A stretch of 64,000 bases of DNA from Lichenostomus cassidix (lineage: Eukaryota > Chordata > Aves > Passeriformes > Meliphagidae): NCBI GenBank assembly GCA_008360975.2, contig VLJF02000046.1, forward strand, positions 1 through 64,000, written 5' to 3'. Positions 1 to 11,239 of this stretch are shown in pieces (the stretch's first letter is position 1; each line of letters opens with the position of its first letter). The notes below the pieces were generated by a model. That model had not been told where the DNA came from. It worked only from the letters and a program-made list of their open reading frames with translations, and ran no database searches. A program made the position numbers and the translations under genes.

Positions 1-164
1 GTGGCTTTGGTGCACCTTGGGGCATTGCCTCACAGACCTCCCAGTTTGCCCCATTTTCCCAGTGGGCCACCACATCCCTCATTTGACCCCTCAAGCCTCC
101 CAGTTGCCCCTAGTTGTCCACCCAGGCCACTCAGTTCCTCCCAGTCTTCCCAGCGGGCCATCAC

Positions 165-1310
165 ACCTCCACATCACTGAGGTTGGAAAGTATCTCAGAG
201 ACTGAGCCCAACCTCTGACCAACTTCCACCTTATGACTCGATCATCACACTGAGTGCCACATCTGATTGTTCCTTGAACACCTCCAGGCATGGGGACTTC
301 ACCACCTCCCTGGGCAACCAATTCCAGTGCCTGACAACTCTTTCCAGGAAAAAAATCCTCCTGATGTCCAACCCAAACCTCCCCTGGCACAACTTCAGGC
401 CATTTCTTCTTGTCCTGTCTTGTGTTCCCTGGGAGCAGAGCCCAACACCCCCTGGTCTGCCCCCTCCTGTCAGGGAGTTGTGCAGAGCCAGAAGGTCCCC
501 TCTGAGCCTCCTTTTCTCCAGGCTAAGCCCCCCAGCTCCTTCAGCCGCTCCTGGTGCTCCAGTCCTTTTCTCAGCTCCATTCCCTTCCCTGGACATGCTC
601 TATCCCCTCGATGTCTCTCTCAAAGAGAGGGGCCAGAACTGGGCACAGGAATTGAGGTGGGGCACCCAGTCACTGCCCTCGTCCTGCTGGCCACACTGTG
701 GCTGATCCAGGCCAGGTGCTGCTGGCTGCCTTGCCCACCTGGGCACAGACTGGCTCAAATCCAGCTGGCTGCCAACCGGAACCCCTAAATTCCTTTCTGC
801 TGAGCAGCTCTCAAGCCACTCCTTCCCCAGCCTGGAGTGTTCCATGGAGTTGTTGTGACTCAGCACTTGGCTTGTTGACCCTCACACCATTGTCCTTGGC
901 CCACTTATCCAGCCTGTCCTGATCCCTCTGCAGAGCTCCCTGCCCTTCGGCATCCACATTCCCACCCAAACTGGTGTGATCTGTGAACCTCCTGAGGCTG
1001 CCCTCAACCCCCTTGTCCAGGTCACAGATGAAGATGTTGAACAGGACCAGACAACACTGAGCCCTGGGGAACTCCAGCAGTGCCCAGCCTCACCTGGTTG
1101 TGGCCCCATTCCCACCCCTCCCTGGCCTGGCCACCAACCAGGTGTTCCCAGCAAGAGGCACCTGTCCCAGCCAGGAGCTGCAGGTGCTCCAGGAGATGCA
1201 GGGGGATGGAGGCAGTGCCAAAGGCTTTGCTGAGCTTCAGGCAGACACACTCACACCTGTCCAACACCCACCGGGGCCACCTGGGCACAGCAGAAGATCA
1301 GGTGAGTCAG
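165..1310 (-). repeat. CR1 LINE, 3' part with reverse-transcriptase remnant
   Basis: Read on the minus strand, this is the C-terminal reverse-transcriptase region of CR1, including the GVPQGSVL motif near 1060. It is followed by the typical 3' segment (GAGGTGTTCAAGG..., then GGTTGGGCTCAGTCTCTGAG). Frameshifts make it inactive. Confidence 0.75.
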
Positions 1311-1489
1311 GCAGGACCTGTCTTTCCCAGGGCAGCTGTTCCCAATGCCCTGGTTTTCCTGCCTGTGCCATGGATTCCCCCCAGCAGATCTCCTCCAGGG
1401 CTGTCCCAGCATCAAGGACAGGAACAGGCCTGGAGTTCCCTGTATCCTTCTTTTGGCCCTGGTCTCAGTGGCTCCCAGTCACCTCCAGT

Positions 1490-1700
1490 ATGGTTCCCTG
1501 TATGATCCTAGTCACTCCTAGTATACCAGTATGATCCCAACATGGTCCCAGTTGCTCCCATTCACCCCCAGTATGATTCCCCATACTCCCTGTCACTCCC
1601 TAGCATGGTTTCATGGTCCCTGTATGATCCTAGTTATCCCAGTAGTGATCCCAGTTACCCCCGTAGTGATCCCAGTACCCTACCATGGTCCCACTAGCGT
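1490..1700. repeat. Degenerate CCCAGT-type minisatellite
   Basis: Repeated phrases such as CCAGTATGATCCCAGT and GTTACCCCAGTAGTGATCC fill the interval. The same family recurs at 34.3-35.0, 38.6-39.2 and 52.7-53.9 kb. Confidence 0.55.
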
Positions 1701-1826
1701 CCAGTGCCTCCCCGCGGCCAGTGGAGGTCAGCTGAGGGTTGCAACAGTCTGTAAAATCCATATGGGGGGAAAATGACACACAGATGATGTGGGGGGATAT
1801 GGGCGGACATGGAGGCACTCTCCTGC

Positions 1827-2350
1827 TGTCACTGAAACGGTGGGAAAAACAAAAACTCTCCAACAACATTCTTTAGTGTTAGAGAGCATTACATTTTTAA
1901 GGCATTACATTATTCTGGCCAGGATGTGCAACAGAAATAATTTCATCTGCGTATTGACCAGGTTGTGTCAAGAAGATCACACATGGCTTTTTACTAGATT
2001 TTTCAGATACTTACACAGTCAAAACCTGGAAAAGTTCATTGGTTCAGTGTTCATTGGCCCCAAGTTACACAGTTCTTAGTATTTGGTTCCCTGTTGGTTA
2101 TTGATCCCTTCACCTTCCATGCTAACTAGGTCCTCATTCTTCATTCTCTTATCATTCTTTTCCCACACCAGATGTCTTCGACACACCAGGCATTGATGTT
2201 CGTTACTGGTCATTTATCTCTTGTGCATCCTCTGGCAGCACCCAGTCCATTGAGATGTTAAATTTCCATTCCCTTCCCCTGGGTGAAGACAAACAGAACC
2301 CCTGACTAAAGTTAGTTAAAAATTTTAGAGCTTTTATATCATTTCCAACA
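1827..2350 (-). repeat. Solo LTR-like element, 524 bp
   Basis: The segment begins TGTCACTGAAACGG, ends TTTCCAACA and is flanked by ctgc on both sides (1823-1826 and 2351-2354). This fits a solo LTR with a 4-bp target duplication. The orientation is uncertain; a TATA-like ATATAAAAG on the minus strand favours minus. Confidence 0.45.
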
Positions 2351-2639
2351 CTGCCCTTCCCCATGGTCACAGTATCCTCATTGCCACCCTGTGTCCCTGT
2401 TCCCCCAGTTCCCTCCTATACACACATGTCCCCAATGTCCCTCAATGCCCTCATGTCACCCCATACCCTATATGTCACTCATGTCCCCACATCCCCCAGT
2501 GTCCCTGCCCTGTGGCAGGAGGTGCCTGGAGTCTTCCTGACCAGCTGGGACATGCCTCTAGTGGCCCCGTGTCCCTTTGGGAGTAAAAAATGGAGGGGAG
2601 AAGACCCTGAATACAGGAGGGACCCCAACAGTGTGGCAA

Positions 2640-3900
2640 CCAGGACAGGGCAAGAGCATTGTTCCTCCCCTTCATTTCGGGGACCCTGTTGATGGGTCAC
2701 ATCGAGATGTGTCAATGAACACATCACACAGTGATGGTGTGACTTCATTCAGGCCATCACTCTCCACTGGACTGACACGCGAGCCATGTGGGGCTACTGA
2801 AGGGTGAGCACACCCAGCCCTCCAGTTCATGTATCATCTCGTGGATGGAATCTTGCAGTCCCAGTCAGTGCCATGTTGCCAATGGGATGCTGTTGTGCTG
2901 GCCATTGGTACCTGCTGTTCTTCAATCCTCAGCAGTCCCACAGCAGAAGAGTACTCTGAAAGACCAACCAAGGAATTCAGCTGTCTTAATTTCCTCTGTC
3001 TCCACGGTAGCTCTCCCAAAGCTCAGTGATGTCTTTTTGCATTTTTTAAATACCCTCTCCTAAGGTGATTTATGCCAAGTATACACAGAGCCTCTAGGCC
3101 AGTGACAATAGAGTGTTTTTGCCCTTCACTCCCAGTCAGGATCACTTCAGCTTGTATAGTCCCTGTTGGGATTCCTCTGTCATCCCAGAAATGGAGATGG
3201 ATCTAACCCTACAGATCTCAGTGGTATCAGTGTCAACTAAAGCCTTATGCTCCTGTGGCTCTGCTGTGCCAGTCATTGCATCCACACAGTCCAATAGACC
3301 CCACTATCTCTTTCTCACACCTGGCTGGAGCCAAGGGCTCTCTAGTTCTGGTCACAGTACTTGCTGCTCACTTCTTGTAAATATGACCTGGCAGTCCTTC
3401 CAAGAAGATTAGAAGTAACATCAGCCCTTCAATTCTGCCTGAAGACTTGCCCACTGGAAACTGGAGTGGCTTTTTTCCTTGAAGAGTTTTCTGTGATGGT
3501 TGTTCCTCCTCTCAACTCACCAAGGCAGAGGTGGGTTTTCCATCCCATTTCCTCCTGTCTTCGCCATGGTCAGGCAGGTAAAACCACAGGTTACCTCGTG
3601 GTGTGCCCCGTCTCTCTCTCAAGCAGGGGACACTTGCTCCCCATAGACTCTGCTCTGTAGTAGTGGGGCATGGGGCACTTCTCTAAATTGCTGGTAGTCT
3701 CCTGTAAATTGCTGGAGGTCCTTTCCACAGACAAGATGCAGGCCCATAGGGGGAAAGAGATACTTTCTTCATACAGCCAGAGTCTGGTAATCAAATTATC
3801 CACTCTATGTTCTCCTTCTTTCCACGACATCACTGCCAATGAGTAGGCATGTGGCGATGGCACCTCAGTAGGAACTTCCAGCACGTGGTTTGTATACACT
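2640..3900 (-). pseudogene. ERVL-like pol fragment (protease to reverse transcriptase), degenerate
   Basis: Minus-strand translations in shifting frames resemble ERVL pol. The strongest match is the reverse-transcriptase motif DGLNEVTPS near 2700-2760, preceded by a diverged N-terminal region with several stops and frameshifts. The element cannot encode a protein. Outer limits are approximate. Confidence 0.5.
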
Positions 3901-3935
3901 GGACCTCATCTTGATCTACAGAAGACTGCACGTCT

Positions 3936-4047
3936 GGACATCATCCTGTACCATGTGCCCTGGGATGATCCTGCCTGAGCAGGGAGGTTGGACCAGAGGA
4001 ACCACTGGTCCCTTCCAGTGTAACTGATTTTGTGATTCTGTGAAAGC
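3936..4047 (+). repeat. CR1 3' tail
   Basis: The sequence ends GGTCCCTTCCAGTGTAACTG then TTTTGTGATTCTGTGA, the typical CR1 3' terminus with its octamer-like tail. Confidence 0.65.
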
Positions 4048-4154
4048 AGGAGCCACTCACAGTGATGATGCAGTATGGACAACTGGAGGAAACTCTGCCA
4101 GTTGCAGGGAAGAATGATGGCACAGGAATCAGGACAGAGGTGTACAGGGAGGAA

Positions 4155-5186
4155 TGTGTTGGTTTTGCATGGTGTGATTTTTGGTAGCAAGGGGGCCACA
4201 GAGATGGCTTCTGTGAGAAGCTGCTGGAAACTTCCACCATGTCCAGCAGAGCCAGTCTCTGATGGCTCTGAAGATGATGGACATGCTGCTGACCAAGGCT
4301 GGACCAATTAGAGATGTTAGTAATGCCTCTGTGATGACACATTTAAGAAGAAAATCAAAACAAAGTGAGACTGTTTTTTCAAGCCAGAGAAGAGGAGGAG
4401 GTAAGAACATGTGAGGGAAACAACATAGAGACACCAGGGTCATTGGAGGAGGTAGGGGAGGAGGTGCTCCAGGCACTGGAGCTGAAAACCCTCTGCTAGC
4501 TGTGGTGAAGACCATGGGGGGAGCAGGTGGTCCCCCTGCAGCCCATGGAGTCCACAGGGGTGCAGAGATCCACCCACAGCCCGTGGGGAGGTGCCCACAG
4601 CAGAGGAGCAGGTGGATGCCTGGAGGAAGCTGTGATCCAGTGGGAGACCCAGTGGACAGAGGGGCCCTGCTTCCAGGCTAGAGCAGCCTGTCCTTGGAGG
4701 ACTGCACTCCATGGACAAGTGCCCCACCTTGCAGTTTTGGGAGGACTGCTGCTTATGAGATTGGATCCATGCTGGAGAAGTTCACGGAGAACTGTCTCCT
4801 GTGGGAGGGACCCCACGGTGCAGCAGGGGAAGGACTCCTCTCCCTAAGCAGCAGAAGATCTCAGTGATGAACTGACCAAACCCTCTCATGCCCTGTCTCC
4901 CTGCATTGTCAGTGGGAAGGAGGAAGGGGCTGGGGAAAAAAATAGAGGTGTTTTTAAGGGCTTATTTTACATCTCATTATCCTCCTCTGACTTAGTTAGT
5001 AGTAAACTTACTTTGTACTTCTAAGTTGAGCTTGTTTTGCCCTTGGAGTGTTTTATCCTGGTCCTTATCTCAACTCATGACCCCTTTGTTCAATTTTTTT
5101 CCTCTCCTTTGCCCAGCTGTGGCAGGGGAAAGCAAGTGACCAGCTGTCATGGATGTCTGGCATTTGGCCAGTGTCAAACCATGACA
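4155..5186 (+). repeat. Solo LTR of an ERVL-like family, about 1.03 kb
   Basis: It begins TGTGTTGGTTTTGCATGG and ends GTCAAACCATGACA. Its middle part (agcagagccagtctctgatggctctgaag, then an acatttaagaaga TATA-like stretch) is shared with the LTR at 44.46-45.75 kb. No clean target duplication was seen. Confidence 0.6.
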
Positions 5187-6500
5187 GAGGTGCAATGGCA
5201 CAGGGAGTACGACAGAGCAACAGAGAATAAAGTGAGAAGAAGAGATGAGATAAACATTGAGAACGGCAGGGAGAAAGTTCTCCACTGGACTCCCTAAAAT
5301 CACACCATAGAACTAATCTGGTTGCTTTCCACAATGGGACAATTCCTGGATGGATCAGGGGAGTGCAGAGAGAAGCCTCACCTGTGCTGCCACGTCCCAC
5401 AGGGCTGGGAGACACAAAACCCAGTTGAGAGCAATCTAACATTCCCAGTTCTGTTTTTTCCCAACTCAAACCTGGAGCAAAACCCCATCCATCCCTTCAG
5501 GGACACAATTTAGGTCCCACCTCCCCAATCACAAACATTCTGGGATGAGATTGTACTAGACCAGGACATTTTGGTGGCTGATCTCCAGAGGCCATTCCAA
5601 CCCTAACTATTCTTAAAATGCCCAAAACACAGGCAAGGACCTCAGCAACCACATTTTGGGTAGTTTTACTCAGTTTCTAAAGTTCTCCAATCCATCTCAT
5701 GTGCCATTTCAGAATCCTCATTTAGGGAAAAATGAGGTGTCAGGACCTGCTGGATGTCCCCAAACTCCCTCCATTGGCAGCAGCTGCCAGAAGAGAACTT
5801 GCTCTGACTGAGTGGAAACATTTTATTTTTCATAATAAACATATAAAAAATGCTGCTTTTATCTCTAAACCCTCCAAGTCTTGCCTGCCACACCCCACAT
5901 AATTCCAGAACAGGGGATTTATTAACCTTAAGATCCTTGGGAAAATTAAGATTCAGAATTTAATTTAATTTTGGTGCAACCATGCAGAGGGGAAAGCTAT
6001 CCAGCTGGCTTTTGATGTTGCTGGATATTGCTGAATAAGAGAAATGGCCACTGACTCATGCATGGCAGCAAATGTTCTGTGGAAGTGGCTGGACAATGGA
6101 TAAAGACCATTGGCAGCACAGAGGGAGACCCATCTGGTTTATTGAATTGTGGTAAGATATTTCTGCCTAAGGAGAGAAGTTGGCTGTAAAAGTCCATCAT
6201 GGGGATACACATGTACCTGAGAGTCAGAAACTGAAAAACATCACAACAACAGACAGGTGGATCAGGCTAAGATTAACTTGTCACAGGTAGATCTGGACTG
6301 GCAACACAAGGGAGAGTTATTTCTGGCTTGGTGGGCCCCTTAGGCATTTAAGGTCATCAGGGAAGAGATGTAACACACAGATGCATTGTGACTGAGGGGT
6401 GGACTTAACCATGGACACTATATCCTGCATAATCCATGACTGTGAAACATGCTGCGATCAAGAAGTTCAAATGGGCAAAGCACCTGTGGTGTGGGGGATG
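5187..6500. other. No recognisable gene
   Basis: About 1.3 kb of non-repetitive sequence, moderately AT-rich toward its end (5800-5990). I see no exon-like frame or element boundary. The last 250 bases may be decayed ERVL pol upstream of the integrase fragment. Confidence 0.3.
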
Positions 6501-6918
6501 ATGGTCAAAATATATATCTAGGGAGGCCTGGCAGATCAATTGCATCACACAGCTGCAACCTCTCCAAGGCAAGCTTTACGTGCTGACAATGGGAGAAGGC
6601 ACGCCTGCATGGCTGGAGACACACTCCGTGCCTTATGCCACTGACTGGAACACCATGCTGGCCCTCGAAAAACAAGTCCTGTGGCAACATGGCAGCACTG
6701 CAAGAATTGAGTCAGACAATGGGACTCATTTCAAATATAGCCTCATGGACACCTGGGCCAGAGAGCACAGGACTGAGTGGGTGTACCATATTCCCTGTCA
6801 TGCACCAGCCTCTGGGGAAGTTAAATGGTGCAATGGACAGTTAAAAACCACACTGAAAGCAATGGGTGGTGTGACCATCGAACATTGGGAGCTGCATTTA
6901 GCAAAGGCCACTGGTTGA
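6500..6918 (+). pseudogene. ERVL-like integrase core fragment
   Basis: An open stretch matches the retroviral integrase core. The first catalytic aspartate lies in WQIDYI, the second in ESDNGTHFK, followed by EWVYHIPCHAP. The position where related elements have the catalytic glutamate (GxIExxN) reads GEVKWCN, so the active site appears lost. Downstream the frame breaks. The fragment belongs to a plus-strand ERV probably ending at the LTR terminus near 7926. Confidence 0.7.
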
Positions 6919-7926
6919 GTGAACACCTGAGGCTCTACCAGTCCAGCTGGCCCTGCCCAATCAAAACTTCCACGTACTGGAGAAGGGGATAAAGTCCCTG
7001 TTGTGGATGTGAGACATGGGTTAGGGAAAACTGCTTTGATCAGTCCTGCTGTAAGCAGAGGCAAACCAATCTGTGGTATTGTCTTTGCTACAGAACCTGG
7101 GTGCACTTTGTGGGTAATGCGGGAGGATTTGACTTTGGGTGAGAAGAGTCTGTAATGTTAAATTGTATAACATTGGTTCCTGAATGACACTGCAACTGTG
7201 TGCCGTAAGTCCCATGGCCAATGAGGATGATCTGCTTCAGATACACCAGCTGTGAGCTCCTGATGCAGCCACCAGCCAACAGCACAGCAGCTCTCCTGCC
7301 CTGGGAGACATCTAGAATGGACAAAACCCACAGCGATGGACTAAATGAACTCAGCAGACATCTCGGAGGCACAGCCATTCGCAATGGAAATTATACCTGT
7401 GCTTGTGTATATTTATATATATATGTGTATGTATTTAGTGGGAAGGTGTAGGATCTGGGCATGAGTAGATGGTACAGAAAGAGGGGTAGATACTGTCCTG
7501 CCTTTGAACAAGGCTTTAATGTTCTCCATACCACCTCACCTTTTTGTCAGGGCTGGGGGAAAGGGACTCTCTCTGGCCTCTAAGAAGATCGGTGTGGCTT
7601 CTGGGTAAAAAACATGATGGAATTTTCTGCTATTGTTCATTGTGCTGGATTCCACATTGAGCATTTTTGCATGTGACTTACCCTCTTTTGTATACTTTTC
7701 TTATTAATATTGTTGCTGTTACTGTTTGTTTTCTTACCTCATTGCTGTTTGCAGTAAATATTTCTTATCTCAACCTGTGATTTTCACCTTCTGTGCCTCA
7801 AATTCTCAACTCCATCCTGCCAGAGAGGGAAGGGGGAGGCAAAGACAGGACTGACCAAGCAGCATCTGGTTTGGGAGAGTCTTGGTGGGGGCACTGAATT
7901 GGAGAGTACCATTCCTAAACCATGAC
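6919..7926 (+). repeat. 3' remainder of the ERVL-like element, ending in an LTR terminus
   Basis: The segment follows the integrase and ends CCTAAACCATGACA (7913-7926), a terminus like that of the LTR at 4.2-5.2 kb. It contains a short TATATATA microsatellite at 7408-7430. The start of the LTR proper cannot be fixed. Confidence 0.4.
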
Positions 7927-7929
7927 AGT

Positions 7930-8200
7930 TGCAAAGAAATCTGGAATTCCATGGCTCAATCCCATAGCAACAGATTCTAGTGCAGGTTTCCCCGGCAATC
8001 CAACTGGGCCAAGACTTGGTTACCAAGTGAAAGGATTTAGGAGCAGGTCCATTGACAGTGCTGTGGTAACTGACCCTTGGAATGAGATAGCAAAGGTATG
8101 CCATGGCAACAGGATCTGCTACAGGCCTCAGCTCGTGCCCATGGCAACCACCTGTGGCAGTGGATCCCCACAGAGCTGCTCCAGGACTGGTGTCAGCAAT
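7930..8200 (+). repeat. Interspersed repeat with X-box-like palindromes, copy 1
   Basis: GCCATGGCAACAGGATCTG and TGCCCATGGCAACCACCTGT match segments near 56.27 kb and, inverted, 59.35 kb. The CCATGGCAAC core is half or more of an RFX X-box. Confidence 0.5.
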
Positions 8201-9120
8201 TCGTCCTGGTGATGGGCCTGGAGTGACAGGATGAGGGAGATTGGTGTCCCCCTGATAAAGAGCCTACGGGGATGCTGACAGACTAGTTGGGCACAAGGAT
8301 CTTGGCTTTCCTGGGGCACTGACTGAGGGTTGAGTAAATCTCCCCATACTAAGGGTCAAGAGAGCCTCTCCTTTTCAAGTGACAGTCAATAGTATTAACT
8401 TAGCAGAGGGAAAATTGTGAGGAAGGCAAGGGGTAACTCAGCATAACTTGAAGTCTTGAGAGTAAAGTACCTGCCTTGCAAATGTGCTGCAATGGAGCCT
8501 GAGTGTCATCGTCATTGTCATCACCATCATCATGACCACCATCTCTTTATTTATAAAAGTTGAAACACTGACCTCTTGTATAACACTGCTCAGATAAATT
8601 ACAGAAAGTACAACAACACTTTAAAGCAGCAAATCCATGTTCCAGAGAATTCCCTGACATAGGAGTAAATCCACAATTTTCTCCGTAATTCACTTTCTGG
8701 TTAAACCCAAACCCACCTGATCTCCTCTTTGAGGTCACCTGACACCAGGTAGAGCTTGGAAAATATTTCGTGCTCTGCTTATGCCTCCTTTGGTTCCAAG
8801 TCCCTTTCACTGCTGTTGTCCCTCCTCCCTGAGCAGCTGTCCAGGTGAGCAGGTGCTGCAGGTGCCAGAGCAGAGATTCCCCGGCAGCCCTGGAGAAGAA
8901 CAGGATGAGGCAGGTGCTGCCTCTGTGCCCCAAGTGCCTCCACCTGAGGGACTCACCCCATGGAAAGGGACCTGGAGCAGTTCCTGAGGGACTGACCCTC
9001 TGCCTCCACCCACCCCCCCAGGAGCTCTTTCATCAGGTTTTCTCTTGCTGTCTCTTGCTGAAGTGTGAACGATGGAGCAGCCTGGGGTCAGCCAAGGTCA
9101 TCCATCCCAAGCCTTCACCA
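8200..9120. other. No recognisable gene
   Basis: Unique sequence with a short CAT microsatellite at 8508-8542 and a moderately GC-rich end. No exon with family motifs was found on either strand. Confidence 0.3.
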
Positions 9121-9124
9121 CTTT

Positions 9125-9435
9125 TAGAATCCTGGGCTGCTTTGGGTTGGAAGGGACTTCAAAGATCATCTCAATCCACGCCCTGCCATGGGCAGGGACA
9201 TCTCCCACTGTCCCAGGTTGCTCCAAGCCCTGTCCAACCCGACCTTGAACACTTCCAGGGACGGGGCAGCCACAGCTTCTCTGGGCAACCTGTGCCAGAG
9301 CCTCACCACCTGCACAGGGAGGAATTTCTTCCCAATATCCCATCTAACCCTGCCCTCTGGCAGGTGAAAACCCCCACCCTCCATCCTGTCCCCTGACAAA
9401 CACCCTCCCTAGGTTTCCTGAAGGCCCCTTTCTAT
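9125..9435 (-). repeat. CR1 3' end
   Basis: The plus strand reads GGTTGGAAGGGACTTCAAAG, then the complement of the conserved CR1 3' region (TTCTCTGGGCAACCTGTGCC). The element therefore lies on the minus strand. Confidence 0.75.
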
Positions 9436-9439
9436 ATGA

Positions 9440-10399
9440 TATTTTATTTTTCTATTATATTTATATCTACATATATATCAGCCCAAAAGGTGGCTCAGGC
9501 AGTCCATGAGTAATTGTGACCACCTGGGGTAGCCCCTTGTGGGGGGCCTGGGGGAGTGCTGGGGATCTGGGCAGATCTGTGGGTTGTTTTGGGGAGCTTC
9601 AGGGGGTTTTAGAGGGAGATTTGGAAGGGTCCTGAGGGTTTATAGGGTGTCGGGGGGGGGGTGTGGGAACCACCTCTGTGGCATTTTGAGAGGACTCTGA
9701 GGGTACTTGGGGTCTAGTGAAGAGTTTGTGGGGAGTCTGTAGGGATGGAGGGAGTCTCTGGGGTTTTGGGAGGCTATAGTAGTGTGTACTCCAGGTCCCC
9801 AAAGTTGTCTCAACCTCCTCTTCACCTGACAGAATTTGATCTCCACCTGTCAGGGAAGCTCGCCACAGAGACTGTTCCCGATCCCCATGAAATTTATGAT
9901 GTGCACAAAATGCACGAATGTTTTTCCTGCAATTTCCCTGACTCCAAGAGGGACCAAGGGAGCGGTACGAAAGGGGGGGGAGGGTTTCTCCATTTCCCAC
10001 ATGGGCAATTGCAGTTTTAATTCAAGTTTTAATTAAAGGCTGAACTGGTGCTGGTGCTGCGATAGGGTCTTTCTCCACACCGTCGGCATCGCACCAGTTC
10101 CCGGGGGCACTTGAGGGGCTGGGGTCGCTTGGATCAGGGGAGGGCTTGCGGGACCACTTAAAGGTCTGGAGGGGCACTTAGGCGTCGGGGAGGCAACTGG
10201 AGGGCACTTGGAGGTCCGAAGGGACACACAGGGGGCATTTTGGGGGAAGGTAGGGAACGCGGGCGGGGGGAATTAGGGATCCGAGACGACACTCGAGGGT
10301 CGGAAGAGGGAAAATGGGGGTACTTAGGGGGCCCTGGGGGCACTTAGGGCTCGGGGGAGCGCTGGGTGGACAGCTGGCACGGAGCCTAGAGCGCATGCC
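9440..10399. other. Intergenic sequence with G-rich low-complexity blocks
   Basis: An AT-rich tract at 9440-9480 is followed by G-rich degenerate repeats (9540-9780 and 10100-10380, phrases such as GGGGGCACTTAGGG). AATTAAA on the minus strand near 10030 could be a poly(A) signal. No gene is supported. Confidence 0.3.
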
Positions 10400-10640
10400 C
10401 GGCTCCGACGGAACTGCCGCGGGGCACGACGGGAACCGCAGTCCCGGCTCTAAAGGCTTCTCCGGGGCCCGGGAGCTCCTCGGGAGTTGTAGTCCAGGAA
10501 GTGACTAACCCGGCGCCTACCCGGGGCACCGCCCCCAGCGCCCCACTCTCAGCGCTGATTGGCTCCGAGCCAGGACGGGCGGGCACGGCTTCCAATGGGA
10601 GGCGGAGGGAGGGAAGGTCGGGAGGCGGCGGCGCTGGGGG
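10400..10640. promoter_or_regulatory. Second CpG-island promoter, related to the one at 13.2 kb
   Basis: It carries GATTGG (10557-10562) and CCAATGGG (10592-10599) in the same spacing as the 13.2-kb promoter, within similar sequence (GCGCTGATTGG, GACGGGCGG). A ZNF143-type element (GGGAGTTGTAGTCC) lies near 10480-10497. A possible plus-strand first exon ends at the GTGAGC donor near 10775. Confidence 0.5.
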
Positions 10641-10774
10641 CGGCAGGGCCCGAGGGGCTTTGGAGGCTCAGCGGGAGCTTCTGGCGCCCCCCCATGATCC
10701 CCCACAGCGCCCTCAGGGGCGGGGGGACACCACAGACCCCCGGCGCCACGTTGGTCGCGGAGGTGAAGAAGCCA
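10601..10774 (+). CDS. Possible first coding exon from the 10.5-kb promoter
   Basis: An open frame leaves the CpG island and runs to a good donor (AAGCCAG then GTGAGC). It encodes RLSGSFWRPPMIPHSALRGG and then TLVAEVKKP. No second exon can be identified downstream, and the composition alone could keep the frame open. This is a weak candidate. Confidence 0.2.
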
Positions 10775-11239
10775 GGTGAGCCCCACCCGCCGGGGTTTGG
10801 GGGTTCCACGAAACTCCCAATAACCCCCTCAGCGCCACTTTAGACACCCCAACCCTGTCCTGGCCCCTCTAAAACACCCCACAGACCCCCGGACCGTTAT
10901 AGACTCCCCAAAGCCCCAGGGCTCCCACAGACCTCCCCCAACCCCAAAACCCCATAGACTTTTTCTGGATCCCCTATAGACTCCCAGTGCCCCCCCAAAC
11001 ACCCTCAATCCCCAACGCCCCGCTTATACCCCCAGTCCCCTTCTCCAACCTTAGATCTCATCCAAACACCCCACAGACACTCCCGGACCCCTTAGAGACA
11101 CCCAGCATCCCATCAACAGTCTCCCTTGAGCCCCCAGAAACCCCCAAATGCTCTTGGTGGCACACAGGGGGAGAGGGGATGAGGGGCAACCCCAAAGATA
11201 GGCGAGGTCCTCCTGCTTCCCAGGGGCAATTTCAGGGTG

